DNA from: Opitutaceae bacterium UBA2377
Lineage (GTDB): Bacteria > Verrucomicrobiota > Verrucomicrobiia > Opitutales > Opitutaceae
NCBI GenBank assembly: GCA_002344205.1
Contig: DDSZ01000020.1
Coordinates: 19,663 to 83,662, forward strand
Direction: 5' to 3'
Length of the DNA stretch: 64,000 bases
In this document: piece after piece, positions 8,109-15,614 of the stretch
Numbering within the stretch: the first letter of the stretch is position 1
Layout of the letters: every line of letters starts with the position of its first letter
Notes under the pieces: generated by a model
Databases searched by the model: none
What the model was told of the DNA's origin: nothing
The model's input: only the letters and a program-made list of their open reading frames with translations
Position numbers and translations under genes: made by a program

Positions 8109-9058
8109 TGAAGGGTGACGGCGTCGTTGGCCGCCACGTGGAAGCGGAGTGCCTCCACGCCGGGCCAGGTGGTGCCGCGGTTGAGGGTGATGAGCCGGCC
8201 GCCGAGGATCTCGGGCGAGACGTTGGCCCCGGAATTGGCCGGCGCGGTGAACGCCTGGGGCGTGTTGTTGAACGAGAGCCACGCCGTTTCCGTCGGGTGG
8301 TTGTTGTTCACGGTGAAACGGAACTTCGGCAGCGTGATCCGCCGGACCACCAGCCGGTGGACCTGCGTGGTGCCGCCGCCGCCCTGGGTCCAGGCCGCGG
8401 CCTGTGCGGCCGTGAGCCGGCCCGTCCAGTAGGCGGGCAGGCCCGCGCTGCGATTTTCCCAGTCATGATGCCAGATGGCATCGAACCACGCCGCGTTGGC
8501 CTCGTAGGCCGGCAGCACGAACTGGCCCGCCGGTGCGGTGAGGCTAACGACGAGAAAACGCTGCCGTCCCGGTTCGGCCGGCGCGGCAAAGACCAGCCGC
8601 GGCTGACCGAGCGCGTTGAACGCGATCCGGGCCAGCTCGGGCTGCACCGTGGCACTCGGCGGACTGCCCAGTTGCGGGGTCAGTCCGCGGAGCCGTCCGA
8701 CCTTCGCGAACCAATCCTGGGTGGCCGTGGTCGTGTAGGGCGTGCTCGTCGAGGTCGAGAAGCGCGTCGCCGTATCGCTTGAACCGATGGTGCCCGGCAG
8801 GGCGGCGACGTTGAGCTGCGTGAGATCCGTCGCCTGGAAGGACGCCGTGATCGTGCCCACGAGTTCGTCCAGCGATCGGACCTCGGCCTGCCGCCGTCCC
8901 TGGATGATGACGTCATGGACGGAAGGCGTGAGCGCTGCCGCCAGCACGCCGAAAACGAACAGCACGAGCACGATTTCCAGGAGTGAAAATGCCCTCGTCC
9001 GCCGCGCCCGCGTCGGGCGCGAAGCGGTTCCTGATGAGTTGGGAATGGATAAATTCAT
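8105..9058 (-). CDS. Type IV prepilin-like protein (second, minor or tip pilin)
   Basis: The 317-residue protein has a basic leader ending in Ala-Phe followed by SLLEIVLVLFVFGVLAAAL, a prepilin-type hydrophobic helix with Glu at mature position 5. The usual glycine at the cleavage site is replaced by alanine (RTRA then FSLLE), an accepted but uncommon variant. The C-terminal part is large for a pilin and beta-rich. It lies directly after the GspF/PilC gene and overlaps the repeat protein gene by four bases. It may be a minor pilin presenting the downstream surface protein. Confidence 0.82.
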   Translation of the reverse strand: MNLSIPNSSGTASRPTRARRTRAFSLLEIVLVLFVFGVLAAALTPSVHDVIIQGRRQAEVRSLDELVGTITASFQATDLTQLNVAALPGTIGSSDTATRFSTSTSTPYTTTATQDWFAKVGRLRGLTPQLGSPPSATVQPELARIAFNALGQPRLVFAAPAEPGRQRFLVVSLTAPAGQFVLPAYEANAAWFDAIWHHDWENRSAGLPAYWTGRLTAAQAAAWTQGGGGTTQVHRLVVRRITLPKFRFTVNNNHPTETAWLSFNNTPQAFTAPANSGANVSPEILGGRLITLNRGTTWPGVEALRFHVAANDAVTLQ

Positions 9059-9060
9059 GG

Positions 9061-10260
9061 TCAGCGCGCGTTGACTCCGGCGAGGAGCGAGAAGAGGGGC
9101 AGAAAGAAGGAGAGGGCCATGAGCCCCACGAGGCCCGTGAGGCCGGCGAGGAGGATGGGCTCCAGCCAGGCGAGGGCCGTGGCGAGCTGGTCGCGGGCGC
9201 GGCTTGCCGCGTATTCCTCGATGTGCTGCAGGGCCGCGCCCAGCTGGCCGGTGGTTTCCCCGGACTTGAGGGCCGGCACCAGAAAGCCCGGAAAGGCGTG
9301 CGGCCGGGGCAGGGCGGCATAGAGCGGTACGCCTAGGCCCACGCGGTCGCGCGCCGCGAGCAGCTGCCGCTCCAGGACCGCATTCCCCGTCAGTTCCGCG
9401 CCTGTGCGCAAGGCATCCAGCAGCGGAATGCCCGCTTCATGCAGCAGCCGGCAATGCGCGGCGAACCGCGCGGTGGCGAGGTGGCGCACGATGTCGCCGA
9501 GCAGCGGCAGCCGGATCAGGCCTCGGTCGCGCAAGCTGCGCAGCCGCGGGGAGCGCGCGATCAAGGTCACCAAACCTCCGCCCGCCGCCAGGGCGCCGAG
9601 CAAGGCCGGCCACTGGGTGCGGACAAAGTCACTGATCGCGATGAGAGCGAGGGTGATCGCCGGCAGCGGCAGGTGCAGGGAGCGGAAGATGGCGGCGAAC
9701 TGCGGCACCACACCGCCCAGGAGGAAGAGGATGAGCGCGCCGGTCGCGCCCAGCACCGCGGCGGGATAGATGAGCGCCCGCCGGGCCGTCCGCCGGAGTT
9801 CCGCGCCGCTGGCGGCATGGGCGGCGAGCGCCCGGATGGATGCCGGCAATTGGGCCGCCGCCTCGCCGGCCGCGATGACGGCGGCCACGTGCGGCGGAAA
9901 CTGTTTCTCGAAAAACCGGCAGGCCGCGTGGATCGGCGTGCCCCGGGCGACCTCGCCGTGGATGTGCTCCAGCAGCGTGCGCATCGGTCCGGCCGGCGCG
10001 TCGGCGGCCAGTTGCCCGAGGGCGGCGTCCGCGTTCACGCCGGCCCGCAGCTGCAGTTCCAGCTGGTGGAGCAGGGCGATGAAGTCCGCCGGCGGCAGTG
10101 TGAGCCGGCGCAGTTTCCGCGCGGCCACCGGCGCGATCCGCACGGGCCAGAGGGACCGCGCGCGCAAGGTCGCCCGCAGCGCGGGCTCGTCCGGCGCGGC
10201 GGCCTGGAAGGAACGCCGGTGACCCAGCGGGTCGATGGTGGTGACGGCAAAGGTGGGCAT
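9061..10260 (-). CDS. PilC/GspF-family inner-membrane platform protein
   Basis: The 399-residue protein has the two repeated helical T2SSF domains of this family, with transmembrane segments near residues 160-185, 205-225 and 370-395. Conserved family signatures are visible, including a FFEKQFPPHVAAVIAAGEAAAQL stretch split by the usual glycine and a second copy (FPGFLVPALKSGETTGQL). It recruits the pilus ATPase and drives subunit insertion into the growing pilus. It sits between the PilP-like lipoprotein and second prepilin genes, with one- and two-base gaps. Confidence 0.92.
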   Translation of the reverse strand: MPTFAVTTIDPLGHRRSFQAAAPDEPALRATLRARSLWPVRIAPVAARKLRRLTLPPADFIALLHQLELQLRAGVNADAALGQLAADAPAGPMRTLLEHIHGEVARGTPIHAACRFFEKQFPPHVAAVIAAGEAAAQLPASIRALAAHAASGAELRRTARRALIYPAAVLGATGALILFLLGGVVPQFAAIFRSLHLPLPAITLALIAISDFVRTQWPALLGALAAGGGLVTLIARSPRLRSLRDRGLIRLPLLGDIVRHLATARFAAHCRLLHEAGIPLLDALRTGAELTGNAVLERQLLAARDRVGLGVPLYAALPRPHAFPGFLVPALKSGETTGQLGAALQHIEEYAASRARDQLATALAWLEPILLAGLTGLVGLMALSFFLPLFSLLAGVNAR

Positions 10261-10261
10261 G

Positions 10262-10924
10262 TCAGAGGGGCAGGCGCACCCGGACCGGAAGTTCGGAAAC
10301 GGACAGCCGGAGGCGGTGGGCGCCGTGGCGGAGCAGCACCACGTCGGTCCCGACCGACTCCACGGTCAGCGACCCGATGGTTTCACCGGCCTGGACGAGC
10401 CGGTCGTTGATGACGGCACAGGCCACCGGCCCGGCGATGATCCCGTTCACCCGCAACGTCTCCTCGCGAATGCCCTCGGCTGAAACAGTCCGCACGGCAA
10501 AAGGGTTCACGGGCTCGCCGGTTTTGGCGGCCAGCGCCGCGGCGGCGACATCGATTACGCCCTCGGCGTTCGGGACGAGACTGGGCGGTTCGGCCGGCCT
10601 GCCCGGCGGGCTTTTATCCGGTGCCACGGATGGAACCGGGTCCGCCGGCGCCGGCAACACGATGCCCGGGCTCGCAGCAACAGCCGCCGGTGCGTTCAGT
10701 TTCGCGGTCAACGCCTCGTTCTGGCTCACGAGGGCCTCGATGAACTGGGACTGTTGGCGGATCCTGCGCTCCAGTGCCTGCGTGGCCAGGGCGTTTGGCG
10801 GCGCGACATGGACCGGCAGTTCGGCTGGCGGTGGCAGCGTCGGCCGCACTGGTGCAGGGTTGGCGACCGGCCGGCTTTGGCAGCCGACGAGCAAGACAGA
10901 GACGATGAGCAGGAGCAGTTTCAT
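10262..10924 (-). CDS. PilP/GspC-like lipoprotein
   Basis: The 220-residue protein begins with a lipoprotein signal (LLVSVLLVGC-type lipobox, Cys15). The middle is proline-rich with a short coiled coil. The C-terminal region (VNPFAVRTVSAEGI..., then V.GII.G..A.ING-like turns and GETIGSLTVESVGTDVVLL) matches the homology-region fold of PilP and GspC, which connects the inner-membrane complex to the secretin. It is the junction gene: it overlaps the VirB10 gene by four bases on one side and is one base from the PilC/GspF gene on the other. Confidence 0.7.
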   Translation of the reverse strand: MKLLLLIVSVLLVGCQSRPVANPAPVRPTLPPPAELPVHVAPPNALATQALERRIRQQSQFIEALVSQNEALTAKLNAPAAVAASPGIVLPAPADPVPSVAPDKSPPGRPAEPPSLVPNAEGVIDVAAAALAAKTGEPVNPFAVRTVSAEGIREETLRVNGIIAGPVACAVINDRLVQAGETIGSLTVESVGTDVVLLRHGAHRLRLSVSELPVRVRLPL

Positions 10925-11916
10925 GGGGCGGAGGGAACCGGCACCGCCGCTCCGCGACGGGCCTGGCTCCGGTCAAGGGTTTGGGTGATGTAGAGGTAGA
11001 AGGGTTTTCCGGCCGGGACCCGGAGGTAGAAGCCGTCGCGCGCGATGGCCTCGCGCAGCTCCTGTGCGTGGTCGCGGAGCACGGCGCCCGTGCCGGCCAA
11101 CACGGCGTTGCGTGCCGTCGCCGCCGGCACGGATGCCTCGCCCAACAGGCCGGTCGTGAGCCGCTGGTCCTGTAATGCGGCCGTGGCGCTGGCGAGGAAG
11201 GTGGCCGCGAAAAGTTTCAGTTCCCGCGCGTTTGCGGTGCGCACGATCTGGCCGCGCAGGCCGGCCGAGCCGTCGTGTTCGCCCCGGGTGCCGGTCACCG
11301 CGTCGTAGTCCCGGTCCAGGGCGAGCCCGCTGACCGGCAGTTCCGTGCCGTTGTCCGCATCGTCCGTCCGCCAGACGATCCGCCAGCTGCCCTGTGCCGC
11401 AAGCCGTTCGCGCGCCGGGTCGAGTTGCGCCCGGCCGTGCACCTCGGCGCCGGCGGGAATCACCCGCCGGCCTTCGTGCCAGACATCCTCGGTCACGATC
11501 CCGATGACCGGCGTCTCCAGCCGGTTCGATTCGAGCGCGAGCACGGTCCGGCACGGAATGAGCCGGCCGTAGGGCGCGACCGGCGCCGGTTCCGCCGCCG
11601 GTGTTTCCCGGGGACCGTGGAACAGCGTCAGCGGCAAGGCCGCCGGCTGCGCCGCGGCCTGCGGTTTCACGGCCATGGGCTCCGGAGCCGCTGCCGGCAT
11701 GGCATTCGCGACCGGCGCTGGTGTCGCGAATCGCACGCCTTCGCGCGTGACGGTCTTGGGCAGCACGCGCGCGGGTGCCGGCTGGACGCCCGGCGCATTC
11801 TCAACCGTTGCGGCGGGTTCCCGCCAGCGCAGCATGAGGATGCCGAGCAGCAGCACGGCGGTCACCAGCACGACCTGGCCCGTGGGGGACGTGAAAAAAT
11901 CGCCTGTGAGTTTCAT
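10921..11916 (-). CDS. virB10: VirB10/TrbI-family conjugation protein
   Basis: From the ATG at 11916 (MKLTGDFFTSPTGQV) the protein has 331 residues. A single transmembrane helix lies at about 13-29, followed by a long proline/alanine-rich periplasmic linker and a C-terminal beta-barrel domain (G.LIPC.TVLALES.... through VTEDV...G..VIPAGAEVHG). That is the VirB10/TrbI architecture, spanning from the inner membrane to the outer-membrane pore. The longer upstream extension runs through virB9 in another frame and was rejected. The gene overlaps virB9 by four bases. Confidence 0.9.
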   Translation of the reverse strand: MKLTGDFFTSPTGQVVLVTAVLLLGILMLRWREPAATVENAPGVQPAPARVLPKTVTREGVRFATPAPVANAMPAAAPEPMAVKPQAAAQPAALPLTLFHGPRETPAAEPAPVAPYGRLIPCRTVLALESNRLETPVIGIVTEDVWHEGRRVIPAGAEVHGRAQLDPARERLAAQGSWRIVWRTDDADNGTELPVSGLALDRDYDAVTGTRGEHDGSAGLRGQIVRTANARELKLFAATFLASATAALQDQRLTTGLLGEASVPAATARNAVLAGTGAVLRDHAQELREAIARDGFYLRVPAGKPFYLYITQTLDRSQARRGAAVPVPSAP

Positions 11917-12701
11917 GGGTGGGGAACCATGACGTGGTAGTGTCCACGCACGGGCAGGTTGGCCCGGCCGCCGCCCGGGGAACCGGTGACGACAAGATAC
12001 ACGCGGCCCGTGCCGCGGGCGGGAATCGCGCCGGATGCCTCGACCAGTGCCGCCGGGAAAAATTCCCGGTCCAGCCGCACGGCGAGTCCGGCCGGATCGT
12101 AGGGCACGGCCCGGTCCGTGGAATTTTCGAGCCGGATCCGGAAGACGAGCGCGTCCTCCGCCTCGAAGCGCACGATGTGTTCGATGGTCGCCGTGAAATT
12201 CCGATACGGCGTGACCGTGCCGGGAGCGGCGCTCTCCAGGGCCGGAGCCATGCCCGGCATCGCGGGCACCTCCCGGCAATGCTGCTTCGTGCGCTCCAGC
12301 AGGGACTGCAGCGTCCGCGGTTCGGGCGGACGGGGTCTTTCGCCGGCCAGCGGTTCGTCCAGGAAGATCACCGCGCGGTCGGGCTCGTCCGCCGGCACGA
12401 AGGCGAGCGCATACACCTTGCCCCGCAGCATCACGTTGAGGGCGCCCGCCGCTCCCTCCTTCAGCAGCCGCAGCGAAAAATACTCCGCGCCCGGGGCGTG
12501 CGACAGCAGGATGCCGGGATCGTCGGCCGCCTCCATGGACACGTTGGCGCCGACAATCGCCTTGAGCGGCGCGGGGAAGGCGCAGGTGGTCGGTTCCTCC
12601 CGGCTGAGCCGGATGGTGTAAACCGACCGCTCGTCGAGCGGGTAGACGCGAATGTCGGCGGCGCGGACGCCGAACATCAGGAGCGCCTGGAGGACAATCA
12701 T
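11913..12701 (-). CDS. virB9: VirB9/TrbG-family conjugation protein
   Basis: The start at 12701 gives an ATGA overlap with the VirB8 gene and a 262-residue protein opening with a signal peptide ending at about residue 15. An alternative ATG lies 21 bases upstream. The N-terminal beta domain (ADIRVYPLDERSVYTIRL) and its reading order resemble VirB9/TrbG, which forms the outer-membrane core complex with VirB10 and VirB7. A C-terminal beta domain follows after residue 150. Position before virB10 fits the family order exactly. Confidence 0.78.
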   Translation of the reverse strand: MIVLQALLMFGVRAADIRVYPLDERSVYTIRLSREEPTTCAFPAPLKAIVGANVSMEAADDPGILLSHAPGAEYFSLRLLKEGAAGALNVMLRGKVYALAFVPADEPDRAVIFLDEPLAGERPRPPEPRTLQSLLERTKQHCREVPAMPGMAPALESAAPGTVTPYRNFTATIEHIVRFEAEDALVFRIRLENSTDRAVPYDPAGLAVRLDREFFPAALVEASGAIPARGTGRVYLVVTGSPGGGRANLPVRGHYHVMVPHP

Positions 12702-13354
12702 TGCGATTGGACGTAGGACCATACTGCAAGGGGATATCGGCCGTTGGCCGCCAGGTTGGGGTTGCGTGCAAAACGGAATCGCACGGTGAAAGGGGTCGCC
12801 TCGCCGAAGGTCTGGCCGCCGAGCCGGCCGGTGCGCACCAGCTGGCCCTCGGCCTGCACGAGGACGACGTGCTCGCGGGTTTCGAGGACGGTGAGCTTCA
12901 GCACCTCGGGTTTCTGGTGCAGGGCCTTCTGTGCGAATTCCTCCGCGCTGGCCGCCGCTTCCTCGCGGGCCTGCCGGGCCGCTTCCGGCAGGAACAGCCG
13001 CTCCAGCAGTTCCGGGAAATCGAACCCCGCCGGGTTGCGCTGGAAGAGCGCGAGGCAGGCCTGCAGGGCGCAGGCCTCGTGCAGCCCGGTCGCCTCCTCG
13101 AAGTCCAGCAGCGGTCCGACATGGAAGGTTCCGCTGGGATCGAGCACGATCACCCGCTCGCGCTCGCGGTAGGCGCGGATCACGAGGAACGGCTGCACGG
13201 CGCTGAAGCCGACGGCCACGACCGCGACGGCGCACCACAGGCGCGCGGCGAGCGCGTGGTCGGCCAGGAGGAGCAGGGGATTCCAGGGCCGGCGCGGCCG
13301 GCCGGCCGGGTCGGGCCGCAGCTGCGGAGCGGGGGTTTCGCGCAAAGTCGTCAT
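12698..13354 (-). CDS. virB8: VirB8/TrbF-like conjugation protein
   Basis: From the ATG at 13354 (MTTLRETPAPQL) the protein has 218 residues: a short cytoplasmic tail, one transmembrane helix at about 40-57, and a periplasmic domain with an NTF2-like alternation of helix and strand. The order VirB6, VirB8, VirB9, VirB10 supports VirB8, the nucleation factor of the mating channel. The sequence is diverged, so the family call leans on topology and order. Upstream in-frame codons overlapping virB6 were rejected. Confidence 0.68.
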   Translation of the reverse strand: MTTLRETPAPQLRPDPAGRPRRPWNPLLLLADHALAARLWCAVAVVAVGFSAVQPFLVIRAYRERERVIVLDPSGTFHVGPLLDFEEATGLHEACALQACLALFQRNPAGFDFPELLERLFLPEAARQAREEAAASAEEFAQKALHQKPEVLKLTVLETREHVVLVQAEGQLVRTGRLGGQTFGEATPFTVRFRFARNPNLAANGRYPLAVWSYVQSQ

Positions 13355-13358
13355 GGCG

Positions 13359-14408
13359 TTACAGCGACCGCTGCGGTCCGGGCAATTGCGTGAGGGCGAG
13401 TGCCTGCGCCGCGCGCGCGTCACCCGCGGGATCGGCCGGGGCCGGAGCCGGTGACGGGGTGGAGGGCGGCGGGGGCATGGGCGGCGGCAGGCCGGGACTG
13501 CGGCCACCGCCGCCATGACCGCCGCTCTTGGCGACCGATGCCGCCAGCGCAGGGGCGGCGGCTCCGCCGGTCTTCAGGGTTTTTACGAGCCATGCCAGTT
13601 GCTGCACCGCGTAGATTTGCTGGAGCGCGGTGGAACCGCCGCCCGACACGGGCGAGCCCTGGCAGATCAGCGCCTGCATGAGAAAGGGCGTAGCCACCGT
13701 GCCGAGGATCAGCCACAGGGCGCCCAGCAATCCGCCCAGCAGGCTGCCGAAGGAGGCCGCGTCGATTTCCCCGGGCACCAGTTCATACGCCGCCGCCAGA
13801 TTGTGGCCATAGGCGGTGAGCAGGTGGTAGGCGACCAGTTCGGTGAGCGCGAAGCCCACCGGCCAGGCCAGCACGGCCAGCGTCTGCTGCACATACCGCG
13901 CGGCGAGCCGCGACTGCGAAGGCACCATGAAGAACGCCAGCGCCACCGGCAGGAACAAATAACAGAGCAGTTTCAGGATGAACTGGAGCGCGAGAAACGG
14001 CAGCTGCAGCAGGCTCGCGACCAGGACCACGAACTTCGTCGTGCCGTGAAGAAACGCCTGATACATCGACTCGCCGATCCGGCGCAGGCTGAACTCGCTC
14101 GCGCTGCCGCCGACCGTGTCGCGCAATTTGGCCGCCGCGCGCATGGGCTGTTCCGTGTAGCCCTGGTGCAGGGTGTCGGCCACCGAGAGAAACACCCGCT
14201 CGGTGAACCCGAACCAGTGCGGCAGCGTCGCGACGAGGCCGACGACCACGATCGCGCGCACGAGCGGCCGCGCGAGCCCCTCGATGTCGCTGCGGGCCTG
14301 CTGCACCTGCAGGATGAGCCCGGTGACACAGACAAAATACACGACGATCCGCAGTCCCTCGGTGAGCCCGAGGACGCTTTCGCGCAGGCCTGGAGCGAAG
14401 TTTTCCAT
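13359..14408 (-). CDS. virB6: VirB6/TrbL-family polytopic membrane protein
   Basis: The 349-residue protein has at least six hydrophobic helices between residues 20 and 255 and a proline-rich cytoplasmic C-terminus. Size, topology and place between VirB5- and VirB8-like genes indicate VirB6/TrbL, the polytopic inner-membrane component of the DNA-transfer channel. Its start overlaps the stop of the small upstream gene by one base (TGATG), which fixes the start. Confidence 0.82.
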   Translation of the reverse strand: MENFAPGLRESVLGLTEGLRIVVYFVCVTGLILQVQQARSDIEGLARPLVRAIVVVGLVATLPHWFGFTERVFLSVADTLHQGYTEQPMRAAAKLRDTVGGSASEFSLRRIGESMYQAFLHGTTKFVVLVASLLQLPFLALQFILKLLCYLFLPVALAFFMVPSQSRLAARYVQQTLAVLAWPVGFALTELVAYHLLTAYGHNLAAAYELVPGEIDAASFGSLLGGLLGALWLILGTVATPFLMQALICQGSPVSGGGSTALQQIYAVQQLAWLVKTLKTGGAAAPALAASVAKSGGHGGGGRSPGLPPPMPPPPSTPSPAPAPADPAGDARAAQALALTQLPGPQRSL

Positions 14409-14632
14409 CAGTTGCGTCCCTCCTGCGGACGTTGCCGCGCCTCCTCCTGCCGGAGCTTCGCCAGCAGCTGCGCCCGCGCATCGTCGCCGATCCGCGGCCG
14501 GACCGGTTGCGCCCGGCCGTGGTCCCGCCGGCGGGCCGCGCGCGGCGGCACACCCGACCCGGCGCGGCGGATCAGCAGGAGTGAGCAGACGACCAGGGCC
14601 GCCGCCGTGGTAAAACAGCAGGGCGAGGTCAT
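14408..14632 (-). CDS. Small membrane protein of the conjugation operon
   Basis: The 74-residue product has one hydrophobic helix at about residues 7-21 and then a strongly basic, arginine-rich tail. It overlaps the VirB5-like gene by four bases and the VirB6 gene by one, so it is almost certainly translated with them. Size and position recall the small entry-exclusion or VirB-accessory proteins found next to virB5/virB6 in other systems, but no sequence family is recognised. Confidence 0.6.
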   Translation of the reverse strand: MTSPCCFTTAAALVVCSLLLIRRAGSGVPPRAARRRDHGRAQPVRPRIGDDARAQLLAKLRQEEARQRPQEGRN

Positions 14633-15438
14633 CGGCGGGTGTAGGTTGTGGGTTTGAGTTTCAGCCCGCCCTGCCAGGCGCCGACGAATTCGAGCGTCTG
14701 GGTTTCTTCCGCCAGTTGCCGCTCCAGCAGATCCTGCCGCTCCTTCGCGGCCTGGTTTTCGTTCAGCAGCTGCTGGGTCCAGAGCTTGTCGGCCTCGTCC
14801 CGGCGGCGGGCCGCGATGTGCGCCAGCTGGCCGTTGAGGGTCGCGATCTTTGCGCCGAGCTTGTCCACCTCGGCCTGGGTGCCGGCGTCCTTGAGCTGCG
14901 CCAGGGTCGAGGCGAGTTCGGCCTGCAACGCCGCCAGCCGTGCATCGGTCTGGGCCTGCACGGCGGTCAGGTGGTCCGCCTGCTGCTCCACGGCCGCATA
15001 GCGCCGGTAGAGCGCCTCATGCCGGACGAAGCTCCGGCCGAGGACCGTCCGGTCGTCGAGCTGGCGGTAGATGCCGTCGGAGGTCCGGCGCAGCGACTCG
15101 ATGGCATTCGAGAGCCGCCGCGCGGCGGCCAGCGTGTCGCCATAGGTGCGGGCCAGATCGTGCATCCCTAGGTCCCGCAGCACCAGCCCGACGCCCGCCG
15201 CCGTCGGGTCGCCGAGCACGTCGCGGATCCGGCGCTGGACGGCCAGCTGGTCCTCCAGCTGCCGCAACTGACGGTTGAGTTTTTCCAGCTGCTCGGACCA
15301 TTGCCGCATCACCTCAAGGTGATGGGTGAGCTGGCCCGCGCGCATCGCGGAGTTGACCGCTGTGTTGGCGGGATCGTGGACGATCCATTGGGCGCCCAGA
15401 GGCGCGGCGAGAAGCATGAACAGGAGAAAGGGTTTCAT
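14629..15438 (-). CDS. virB5: VirB5/TrbJ-like pilus-associated protein
   Basis: The chosen start at 15438 (MKPFLLFMLLAAPLGAQ) gives a signal peptide and 269 residues. The mature protein is almost entirely alpha-helical with long coiled-coil regions, and has the TrbJ/VirB5 pattern WIVHDP.N...N before a helix-rich body. It is expected in the periplasm or at the pilus tip. The gene overlaps the small lipoprotein gene by four bases and the 74-residue gene by four bases. In-frame codons upstream of 15438 run through virB4 and were rejected. Confidence 0.82.
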   Translation of the reverse strand: MKPFLLFMLLAAPLGAQWIVHDPANTAVNSAMRAGQLTHHLEVMRQWSEQLEKLNRQLRQLEDQLAVQRRIRDVLGDPTAAGVGLVLRDLGMHDLARTYGDTLAAARRLSNAIESLRRTSDGIYRQLDDRTVLGRSFVRHEALYRRYAAVEQQADHLTAVQAQTDARLAALQAELASTLAQLKDAGTQAEVDKLGAKIATLNGQLAHIAARRRDEADKLWTQQLLNENQAAKERQDLLERQLAEETQTLEFVGAWQGGLKLKPTTYTRR

Positions 15439-15614
15439 CGGTTGGGATTCAGTGTTGAGGGTGGGCGCTGCCGTGCCTGCAGCTGCCAGTAGTGCTCCTG
15501 CACGGCCTGCCGGTAACCGCGCTCGTAACCGCGGGCTTCGGCCGCCGCCTCGCGCTGCGCCGGGGAGACGCAGCCCGCGAGGGTGAGGATGAGCAGGACG
15601 TTCAGGCGGCGCAT
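15435..15614 (-). CDS. Small lipoprotein, possible VirB7 counterpart
   Basis: From the ATG at 15614 the protein has only 59 residues: a lipoprotein signal (LLILTLAGC, Cys15) and a short charged helix rich in Glu, Arg and Tyr. It overlaps the end of virB4 by 13 bases and the start of the VirB5-like gene by four. A lipoprotein of this size inside a virB operon is the usual form of VirB7, which stabilises VirB9. That equivalence is inference from size, signal and position. Confidence 0.7.
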   Translation of the reverse strand: MRRLNVLLILTLAGCVSPAQREAAAEARGYERGYRQAVQEHYWQLQARQRPPSTLNPNR